A DNA stretch of 64,000 bases, from contig JACTVC010000037.1 of the NCBI GenBank assembly GCA_018417955.1, positions 124,001 to 188,000 on the forward strand, written 5' to 3'. This DNA is from Laccaria trichodermophora (lineage: Eukaryota > Basidiomycota > Agaricomycetes > Agaricales > Hydnangiaceae). Shown here piece after piece: positions 55,810 to 64,000 of this stretch. The notes beneath the pieces are model-generated. The model was not told the origin of the DNA. It saw only the letters and a program-made list of their open reading frames with translations, and ran no database searches. Each line of letters opens with the position of its first letter. Position 1 is the stretch's first letter. The translations under genes and the position numbers were made by a program.

Positions 55810-58497
55810 CCTGTAGAGCCTGCTAAATATTTGTACCCTTTTCCCCATTGTGCGGGGTGTTGAGTTTGATAAAAATCTTGGTTGGGATTTAGACAGCTCC
55901 GTGCATGAACTAATATTTTCTAAAAAAAGGGTATCGTACGTCAGAGTCACTGCCTTATTATCCAAATGGGTGGTTCACATTACCAGGGAGGAGGAGGCAA
56001 ACAGGAATTCATTTTGCCATCGTCATCGCAGGCTCAAATTTTTGATACGAACAAAGGGAACCGCGGATTGGTTACCATCTGGCTGATTTAATGGAAAGGT
56101 AGCGAATAAGATTCTTGTCTCGAGTTCACCGTCGGTCCGGAATGCATCTACGGCGCTGGAGATTAAAGCACAAGTTGGGCAAAAGCGTATCCAAAATGCG
56201 TGGAGACGTGTAGGCAGCAGTGGCAATCAGAATTTCGAGCATGGGCAGTCACCTGGACTTTGAAAAAATATTGTCCAGCGCAGCATCGCCGGTTGTGTGA
56301 ATTTGACGTACTCCTTTATCATTCACGTTGCATTCCCATCTCCACAGTCATACACGCCAAGAACTTGCCAAGACCAGGACGCTACTGAAGGTGTCGATTT
56401 TTATCGCTTCTTCACAGGTTATCAATAGACCTAGCATCACAACGGATGGGCAGAAAGACTGGGTTTAGAGCTAAATCTAAAGGGTTCCGCTTTGGGGCGA
56501 CTGGCGACGACGACGAGGCGGTGTGGAGACCTAGAGGCTATGCGATAACGGGATGAAGGTGGGGTGACGAGGGAAAGTAGTCGCAAGAACAACTGTCGAC
56601 TACCTCTGAGCCCTGGGCAAGAATGCTGTCTATGTTCAACTTGTAGTATGTTGTTCCAGTAACACGCATCCGTTGATATATCCTCCTTGAAGAGACGGGG
56701 AGAGCCGATATCTGTCATAGTGGGGAGCTACGAATATCGAGGTGACAGCTAGTGAGAGGCGACGACGAAGTTGCGTTGGGAAGGACAAGTGCCCTTCAGC
56801 CGAGCCTTTTCAGCTGACATACCTATACCCTCCTTCTCGCACCGGCGCTAGAGGTTTCACGTGAAACACAGTCAGTTCCAAAGTAATACTTGCAACGACA
56901 AAGACGAGCTTGATGACAGAGGCGAAAGTAGCATAACCCTGGTGACTAGAACCAAATATTATATGCCAGTTCCTGCATGCCGCGTTGTTTGCGTGAGTAA
57001 AGAAGAATGGTCATACCAAAGACCTGTTCACATTCGTAATTGGCGTTCATCATGTGGTTAATCTCTCTGAAGAGAAGGCGATAAGCATTACGTTGAGGAA
57101 GGAGGGAAAAGAAAACGTGCCTTCCATAGATGAGGTGCCGCTCTCGGTATATAGGGCCAACCCAAGGCCAACCACTCGCCATCGTTTCTGACGGCGACGA
57201 GCAAAATATATCAGAGACGGGTCTAGTGAGACGGGGGGTAGAAATCACTAGTATGCCCTCGAATGCATATTTGTTCCCCGCCGAGTCTCAAAACCCTCCA
57301 CGTATTCCCCGTCCCAAAGCAGTTTGTGAAGTCAAGCCGAATACGTTACACGTAGCCGCATCCTGTCGTTAGGCGTGATTCGGCTTTGTAGCACCCAAAG
57401 TGTTGGGTCCGCGCGGGTTTTACAGATGACGGAGTCAGCAAAGGTCTGTGTCAGCGAGGTCGAATGCAACACGTCTTTCCCAGCTGTCTTGAGATGGTTA
57501 GAGGAACCGATGACGGAAGGAGAGAAACGCACCATCGTCAAGAGTGATCATTATCTAAACCGTTTCCGTGCCCCTCGCCCCTCAACGTCCTTCGCGTCTG
57601 AAACGGTATTGGCGAGACCCATCCTATACGCTCCACAAATCTTCACGTAGTCATTGAGTCAACCTATCTCGTAATGTTACTGATCGATATCCCGTATCGT
57701 TATTGATCAAATCCTTCAGTTCTCTCTGGAGATGTCATCAAGATTGCTCACGAACAGTGTCTCAATGCTGGTCTTATCTTGCAGCCCCACGTCAACGTCG
57801 AGGGAGTGCGTCGCCACTTCCACGATCGCCTTTCTGAGTTCAACTGAGAACCCACACCTTTGCCCACCTGTTTTCATCCGCATTGAAGTTAAAACCTTTC
57901 GCCGTCGTTGAAAGGTGAAAGATTCTCCAACTCGGCAACGGCGAATTGGGGCACTATGGTGAAGGCGATAAAGCCCATTGCATTCCTTCCGATGCCGAGT
58001 TCCTTTGTCGCCGCCACTTTTATAAATCGGAGTTCGGAATGTTCTTCGCACCGCCACTCAACCGCCATTCAGTGTCAATCATCATCCCATGGCGTCAAAC
58101 TCACATTCAGACTAAGCGTTGCATTGAGAGTGCCGTTCCCTCTTTTCTTTCTCTTGGGACATTGTGGACGTGAGGTGCTTCACGTTGAGGCTCATTACAG
58201 GGGAGTGGTCTACAGTCTCACACGTCCACGGCTCAGGTTTTTGTGGAAGTTCTAGCTGGCAGGTTGATCGGGTGAGTGTACATGTTGAATTCAGTTTGCG
58301 ACTCCTCACCAGCTCGCACAGTCTCGCTCAGCGCATCGCGTAGACGAGTCGACTTACGTGCGCTTCCTTGGTTAGTGATGTGAAGCCCGCGGATTATGCG
58401 TGACGACGTCTCGGTGATTAGAGATTCTGGTAGGAAGGAGGCGCCTAACAGGTGCTGCGCAGCATAGCCCAACGACCGTTGACCAACCGTTACGGTA
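55810..58497. other. Gene-poor stretch
   Basis: Many short frames on both strands, none with a recognised domain or a consistent splice pattern. A plus-strand patch near 57716-57850 reads GDVIKIAHEQCLNAGLILQP and then VNVEGVRRHFHDRLSEFN before a stop. It may be a relic of a gene but cannot be assigned. Confidence 0.35.
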
Positions 58498-59641
58498 ACA
58501 CCTTAAACAAGGGACGATCGGGCAGCTAAGCGAAGCCTTTGACAAATTGCTTGACAAACTAATCATTTTTGCACCTCTTATGTAATTAGAACAGACTTAT
58601 GGGAAGATTTTTATTTTGACAGTGTGTTTGCCTATTGTGCAATGGTGTCAATGGTGTCCAAATATAAAGAAAGTGTTGTTACTATTTTTAAAATGTGTCT
58701 TGAGGTACACCCACAGGACAAAAGGCTGGTAATAGTGTTGCCGAAGTTCAGTCCAGAACTTTGGTTCGAACCCGAACCCTCTGAACCGAACACAAAGTTC
58801 GGTTCGAGTTCAGGTTCAGGTTCGGGCTCCAGAAATTTTCTGGAGAACAGGTTCGGACTGAACCGAACCTCTGAACCTTTAGCCCCTGGGGGGCCTACTT
58901 TCCCTCTGTTTTGGACATTTTTTTGCAATTTTTTCGTTCAAAACTATTGTGATCTGTAACAACTACAGTATTTAAATGTAAAGTATCAATCCTGATGGTT
59001 GATGGCCATATTTTAGGTCGCTTTCCCACATGTGCACTTGTTGGGGTCTGTTGTATAATATCTATTTGGCTTATCAAACATGGTTTGTGCCACGGCATTG
59101 CATAAATAACTGATTTTTAGAGATTACACATGTGTTTCAAAGCGTTTGGACACGAAAAAAGGCGAAAATTTTGATTTTAAAAAATTACAAGGTTCAGAAG
59201 GTTCGAACCCGAACCGAACGCACGGTTCGGGTTCGGTTTAGGCTCGGAAAATTTGTAGGAGGTTCAGGTTCAGGTTCGGACCAAAGGGGGTCTGAACCGG
59301 ACTGAACCGAACTTCGGCAACACTAGCTGGTAAGAATTAAAATTTGTAAATGTAATGAATTTCAGGAACAATTCAATTTGTCTCTTTGGCAATAGGCAAA
59401 ACTTTTATTTTTAGCAAAGCTTCACCTAGGTGACATAGTTGTGGGTAAATTTAAACAATAAGCACATTAATTGTTTTTATTCTGTCAGCCCCCTTGAACA
59501 ATTGGCAGACATACTGTCACAATAAAAAATTTCTCATAGGTTTGTTGTGATTACATAACTGATGCAAAAATGATTACTTTGTCACAGAATCCATCAAGGG
59601 CTTTGCTTAACTGTCCAATCATCCCTTGTTGAAGGTGTAAG
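58498..59641. mobile_element. MITE with about 145-160-bp inverted arms, carrying a nested hAT MITE
   Basis: Arms 58498-58645 and 59482-59641 are inverted copies (shared words ACACCTT, TAATCATTTTTGCA, TTATGTAATTA, GCAAATTG-like end) and match the solo arm at 460-620. Without the nested hAT element its length would be about 540 bp. No coding capacity. The target duplication was not resolved. Confidence 0.75.
58733..59325. mobile_element. Nested hAT-type MITE, 593 bp
   Basis: Inverted ends TAGTGTTGCCGAAGTTC / GAACTTCGGCAACACTA with exact 8-bp duplications GCTGGTAA at 58725-58732 and 59326-59333. The subterminal regions are packed with GGTTCGAACCCGAACC-type palindromes in both halves. No transposase. 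The TAGNG start and 8-bp duplication fit hAT. Confidence 0.92.
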
Positions 59642-60106
59642 TACCCAGATCTCAATGATGGATTCATCCTAATGATAGCTCATCCCATTTCTAGAACACC
59701 TACTTTCTCAGGTGTGGTTTCCTTGTCTTTCAAAATCAGAACACCTTCAATATACAATGTCAAAAGCACAACAAACTGAGGTCTCTGTGCTTCCCTCTCT
59801 AATCCCTCCCTTCTCTGCAAAGCACATTGCAAGTATGGGCAAGGTTTGCCATGTTGTTCAATCTTGAGCCCAAGCTGCTTAGGTTCTCATTAGCTCAAGA
59901 TTCCAACCAAACTCGGTTGACATTCTTCAGAACTAACACACCCTCTACAAACATCTCCAACACCAGATCTGTGCGCTTCTAGCTGACAGCCAAATGAAAC
60001 TGAAGTAACTTGCATCTTACATGCTATCAGCACAGATTTTCAGTTTTTGTGCTAACAATTTAGAGCTGTGTTGGACAGTCCCCTTGTGGACCTTGGCTCA
60101 GGTGTC
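59642..60106. other. Spacer between MITE and LRR-like gene
   Basis: No F-box or start exon for the following gene is visible here. Confidence 0.4.
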
Positions 60107-61623
60107 ATGCTGGTGGAGGGCTGTTGCATTGTCTTTTCCGGAGATTTGGGGTGTTGTCCCTCTGATAAGGTTGCAATGAAGGATAATGGGAAAAAAATTG
60201 TTCTGGTGCTGCAGGAAGCCCTCCATTGTTCAGGTGAGCACCTGCTTTCCATACACATCTCTTCTGACAAGGACGGTGTTGTTGACCATACCATCTTTCA
60301 ACTCCTCATCAAACATTGCATGGGGTGGAGAATTGTTGTTATGGATTTTGAAGTGTGTGATTTCGAGGTGCTTACACAGTTCATCTGGTGTTGTTTGTCC
60401 TCCTTATATTCACTTGAACTAATTGTTCCAATGCCACATGATGAGGACTATGTCCTTGAAGCATTCAGCATTGCTCCCATGCTGCAAGAGGTGGAAACTG
60501 ATTGCCTGCAGGTGCAGCTCCTTATTCCTTGGGAGCAATTGATGAGATATACAGAGCGCTCTACAGATTCTATCAGTGTCATGCAGGTCCTCAGCATCTC
60601 TTCTGAGATCAGCTATTTCTCTTACTCTACACAGGCTATTGTTGTTATCCAAGGTCACCTCAAACCAAAGACACTTGGCAATATCACTATGTTGCATCTC
60701 AACTTTTACAATCCATGGGTATCAGGCACCTTGATTATTCCAAGCCTCACCTTACCCACTCTAATCAACCTTCACATTCAGTCTTTAAACACCTCACTAG
60801 TGGATGACCTCTTTGACCTGACTCTCTGTTCAAATTGCATCTTGGAGAAGCTCTCCATACACTCCTTACCTATCAAAGGCAGATTCACAAGGATTCTACT
60901 TTTTGCTCCATTTCTTAATGAATTCAAATGCAATGACTTCACAACCGATGACATAGAATGCCTCAGTGCTATCCCCAGAATACCCTCCCTCTCGCCCTGC
61001 CTCCGCAAGCTTGTCATCCACTTGGACATGCCCAGGAATGAACTCAATGACATGATGCTCAGTTGGCGTTCACATGGGGAGACCATCACACTGGAATCTC
61101 TAACACTGAAATTCATGAGTGCAGCTGAGTGCTTTGAAGCACAGTGTGTGCTGGAAGGCTGGGATATGGTGGATAGAAAACTTGCAGGGGTGATTGGGGG
61201 ATGGAGAGTGGACCATCAGAAGGAGCTGATTAGCTGGGTGACACCTAGCTGGGAAGCCTCATGGAATATGGCGATGATGAACTTAAAATTGACACATTGG
61301 CTAGGGACTCATTTCTGGATGCTGGAGGGCTACAATGTGTCGGATGCCAACTATATCTATGTGCGTGTTTTTTTATTTGTGGATGATGTATATTTGACCT
61401 TTGATTGACCTTGTAGCATTCTGGGATCCATATTGTGATGAAGGAAGTGGGCAATATGGTGGCAAGTGGTCTTCCTCAGATTGAGGCCCAGAATTTCAAA
61501 GAGAGAGCTTGCACTCTTGTTGATAAATGGGAGCCGCTTCTTCTCTCAGATCTACCTAAGCACCACTGGATACATCGGAGCATGACAACTCTGGAATATG
61601 TGCCTGATTCTAGTGGTCAGTGA
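60107..61623 (+). CDS. LRR-like protein of the Agaricomycete F-box family, N-terminus missing
   Basis: Two exons (60107-61360, 61417-61623) join in frame. The frame is open from at least 60068, but its first ATG is at 60107, giving 486 residues. Hydrophobic periodic repeats (LTLPTLINLHIQSLNT, LEKLSIHSLPIKG, LRKLVIHLDMP, LESLTLKFM) are the degenerate leucine-rich part typical of the large Agaricomycete F-box family, and the end (LVDKWEPLLLSDLPKHHWI) is polar. Those proteins normally start with an F-box that recruits SCF ubiquitin ligase; none is visible, and a MITE lies just upstream. It is either truncated or uses an unseen exon. Confidence 0.6.
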
Positions 61624-61984
61624 TTTGAAGGTCAGAGTTCAGCTTCACTAATGGGCTTTTTCCCCCTAGTTTTACAACATTCTGAGACAGGAATATATGA
61701 TATTATTTTTGGTGTAAAATATGGGTGGACTTGATTTCATATAGCCTAATGGGATCCTTGATCATGTAATGGTTATGATTTTTTCCATACTTTTTAATCT
61801 CAACAGAACTGCACTTTGAATTTCCTCATGTAACCAATCTTTGCACTCCATATCCAGTATCCAACTTATGGCTGGCTAATTTGTTGATTGGTGGTCACTT
61901 GCACATCTTCTGTCCCCATTTAAAGAGTAGGAGCCCCTGGCTAGATCTTCTTCTGCTCCACAAGACTCACTCGCAAAACAAACA
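61624..61984. other. Intergenic
   Basis: AT-rich; no gene seen. Confidence 0.5.
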
Positions 61985-62255
61985 TCTCCATAGCTCAGTG
62001 GTAGAGCATGTGATTGCAGTAAGATTGTATGTATATGCATTGCAGGGTCAGGTGTTCAAACCACTGGAACGGGCAGAGGTGCTTCCCCAGCGTATAGCTA
62101 GCTGGGTAGATGGTGGTATTGCCGTGTCTATCTACTACATGTGATGCCTATATGTAGTATGCACGTGACCACGCTCTGGATCCTGGAATCCCTATTCCAT
62201 CTGCCCCCTTCCCATAAGGCGACGTCCCTGTCGCCAGCTGCTGAAAAAGAAAAAG
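61985..62255 (+). repeat. tRNA-Cys-derived SINE
   Basis: Head: TAGCTCAGTGGTAGAGC is a perfect A box and D-arm; GCATGTGATTGCAGTAA resembles the anticodon arm of tRNA-Cys (GCA); GGTGTTCAAACC is a B box. Body: GGCAGAGGTGCTTCCCCAGC through CTGGAATCCCTATTCCA, repeated at 63612-63748. A short A-rich tail (AAAAAGAAAAAGG) follows near 62245. Not a functional tRNA because the anticodon arm carries extra sequence. Confidence 0.8.
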
Positions 62256-62352
62256 GAAGCTCAAAGGACTAAGAAATTGTAGAGTAAAAATCCCAAATTA
62301 AACAAAGCAATGAAAAAAGATGTAATGGACAAAGTAGGAACATAAAGAAAGA

Positions 62353-63372
62353 TCACTGATGAATCCAACCAAGTGCCTTCAAAGCTCGACTCAAATCTGA
62401 GAGGCGTGGATCGGATTCCCAATCGAGGGCCATAGGAATCTTCAACAGGGTTGATGGCAATAGCAGTGCAGTGAGGTTCGAGACTGGAAAGAGGCATTGA
62501 CGAGGAGTAGTTTGTGAGATGGGGAAGAATGGTGGGGCTCGACATGGCCAAAATGGTGGTCGGGACCGGAAAACCTCATGTTTTTCCAAAGGCAATCGGG
62601 AACGGCGATTACGATGGGCTAACGAGCTGAAGGGGTTGGGGTTGGTGGTGCGGAGGGCAGAAAGGTCATGGCGAGGTTGGTTTTTAGGGAATATGGGGAT
62701 GATAGGTATGGAGGCAGTGTCGTCAGACCAATCAAAGGCTGGGGGATCCAAGGTAGGAGCAGTGGTAGCAGTGGGGGGCAAATCCATAAGCTGGGCTTGA
62801 GCTTTGGCATTGACAAGAAGAGGTGGAGTGGTCTGGGATGAGGAAGTGTGATGTGAGGGGGAAACTTGAATAGCAGCGTCAAGAGAAGGTGGGCGAGCCT
62901 CAACAGAATCAACCTGAACCATAGTGTCAAGCTTGTTGGCAGTGCAGGTATGTCCCTCGGGAAGTCCTATGTCACAAGAGAAGCAATCTGTTTTCGTGTC
63001 GAAACACCAGAAGCCGTGGCCTGCTGCCTCCCATTCCTTCCTCTCATTCAGTATTCCCATTATCTGTCCTTCATCTGCACCATCACGAAATGCCTGCTTC
63101 ACATCCTTGTCCTTGAAAAGCTCTGTTCCCCTTCGAAATCCATCCCTCGACCCTTTCTGAAAGGCGTGTGCCCAAATGAGGCCTAATGGCGAGTCCGGCG
63201 ATGACATGGCAAGAGCGATGAGCTTCGCAAGGCTCTCTTCGGATACTGGTGGTGGTGGCGATGATGCTGCTACTGGTTTTGATGCGGATGCGGATGCTGG
63301 CGCTGGCGGCGTTACCATGGGCGGTGCCTGATTGACAGGCTTCTTCTTCGATGTGGTCTTCTTTTCCGGCAT
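62353..63372 (-). CDS. Conserved Agaricomycete protein of unknown function
   Basis: Single exon, 339 residues, ATG at 63372. Order: Lys/Pro/Ala-rich start (EKKTTSKKKP), a helical part (LIALAMSSPDSPLGLIWAHA, FRRGTELFKDKDVKQAFRDG), a Cys/His motif (HGFWCFDTKTDCFSCDIGLP with HTC), a Pro/Ser/Thr-rich middle, then DLSALRTTNPNPFSSLAHR, and the end SDLSRALKALGWIHQ. I recall a similar tail in unnamed proteins of many mushrooms; no function is known. It lies exactly between two SINE bodies, so it may have travelled with them or be flanked by chance. Confidence 0.65.
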   Translation of the reverse strand: MPEKKTTSKKKPVNQAPPMVTPPAPASASASKPVAASSPPPPVSEESLAKLIALAMSSPDSPLGLIWAHAFQKGSRDGFRRGTELFKDKDVKQAFRDGADEGQIMGILNERKEWEAAGHGFWCFDTKTDCFSCDIGLPEGHTCTANKLDTMVQVDSVEARPPSLDAAIQVSPSHHTSSSQTTPPLLVNAKAQAQLMDLPPTATTAPTLDPPAFDWSDDTASIPIIPIFPKNQPRHDLSALRTTNPNPFSSLAHRNRRSRLPLEKHEVFRSRPPFWPCRAPPFFPISQTTPRQCLFPVSNLTALLLPSTLLKIPMALDWESDPRLSDLSRALKALGWIHQ

Positions 63373-63611
63373 GGTGACATATGACGGATGACGGTGATGT
63401 CACAAGGCGCAGCGTAGACGAGATAGGCATGGAGACGAACAGCGAGACGGTAAGACGTAGGATGCAGGATGGACGATACAGGACATGACGAAGTTGGTGA
63501 TGTGGCAGCAGAGACAGGCTACAGCAACTGCAAGAACGAGACCAGGGCCGAGAAAGAAGGCAGAGAGTGAGAGGCAAGCGTGTTAAAGCACGAAGAGCAC
63601 TCTCATCACCA

Positions 63612-63748
63612 GGTGGAACAGGCAGAGGTGCTTCCCCAGCGTATAGCTAGCTGGGTAGATGGTGGTATTGCCATGTCTATCTACTACATGTGATGCCTAT
63701 ATGTAGTGTGCATGTGACCACGCTCTGGATCCTGGAATCCCTATTCCA
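63612..63748 (+). repeat. 5'-truncated copy of the SINE body
   Basis: Direct repeat of 62066-62202, about 96 percent identical, starting at TGGAACAGGCAGAGGTGC and ending CCTATTCCA. It lacks the tRNA head. Confidence 0.9.
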
Positions 63749-64000
63749 CCACCTTGGGGACTTATGCTTGAGTTTTACTTTGGTAATGTTTATGAACAAA
63801 TGCAATACATGTAACAGGAAAAGAGTTCCTGTAGCTTTCAAATATCCTTTTTGGCAAGGCATGAAGCTGTCCTCACACTTACAACATCTGAGGCGCAGTC
63901 TTACCTACTCTATTGACATTGTGACAAGTTGGGTGGACACAGCCAAAGATGGATAGATTAGATTAGATATAAAGTGGGATATCTCTGGTGGCAGTGCTTG
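63749..64000. other. Right edge, no gene seen
   Basis: AT-rich sequence with only short frames. Confidence 0.5.

Noticed and set aside
61985..62060. Functional tR​NA gene
   Set aside because: A and B boxes are present but the anticodon arm is interrupted by extra bases and the acceptor stem does not pair; it continues into a SINE body.

Overview
The window comes from a basidiomycete fungus, most likely an Agaricomycete. Genes are interrupted by many short GT-AG introns of about 45-60 bp with CTAAC/CTGAC-like branch sites. The recognisable families (KDZ transposase with CxC2-type cysteine cluster, TET/JBP dioxygenase, DUF6533 and DUF6534 membrane proteins, glyoxal oxidase, I66 protease inhibitor, BTB and LRR-like expansions) are typical of that class. 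All exon structures were read by hand; no search was run.

Region 1 (about 0.6-17.6 kb) is one giant KDZ DNA transposon, bounded by clusters of the palindrome TTGGGCCCAA. It carries an apparently intact TET/JBP 2-oxoglutarate/Fe(II) dioxygenase, an unknown coiled-coil protein, the KDZ transposase, an AT-hook protein, a cysteine-cluster/coiled-coil protein and a small helical protein. The transposase is dead: a 2.75-kb foldback element with 9-bp target duplications sits in its C-terminal exon, there is an in-frame TGA, and several junctions lose frame. An 815-bp relative of the same inserted element cuts the AT-hook gene. The TET/JBP gene and two accessory genes remain open.

Region 2 (17.6-24.6 kb) holds an SSU1-like transporter pseudogene split by a hAT-type MITE, a second hAT-type element, an intact nitrate transporter (NRT2) with a 10-nt micro-exon and a duplicated GATA-containing promoter, and a 5'-truncated BTB-type gene.

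Region 3 (24.6-49.6 kb) is gene-poor and duplicated: a 14-bp satellite-like tract, three DUF6533 genes (two in a 2.5-kb segmental duplication), a DUF6534 gene, a 1.66-kb DNA transposon, an orphan membrane protein, and pseudogenes of transporters, a coiled-coil protein and a possible TypA/BipA GTPase.

Region 4 (49.6-55.8 kb) is a compact host gene block: indoleamine 2,3-dioxygenase, an I66 protease inhibitor, a GPI-anchored glyoxal oxidase and a small secreted cysteine-rich protein. Glyoxal oxidase supplies extracellular H2O2 for wood or litter decay.

Region 5 (55.8-64 kb) is again repeat-rich: a nested MITE pair, an LRR-like gene lacking its F-box end, a tRNA-Cys-derived SINE, and a conserved but unnamed Agaricomycete protein gene.
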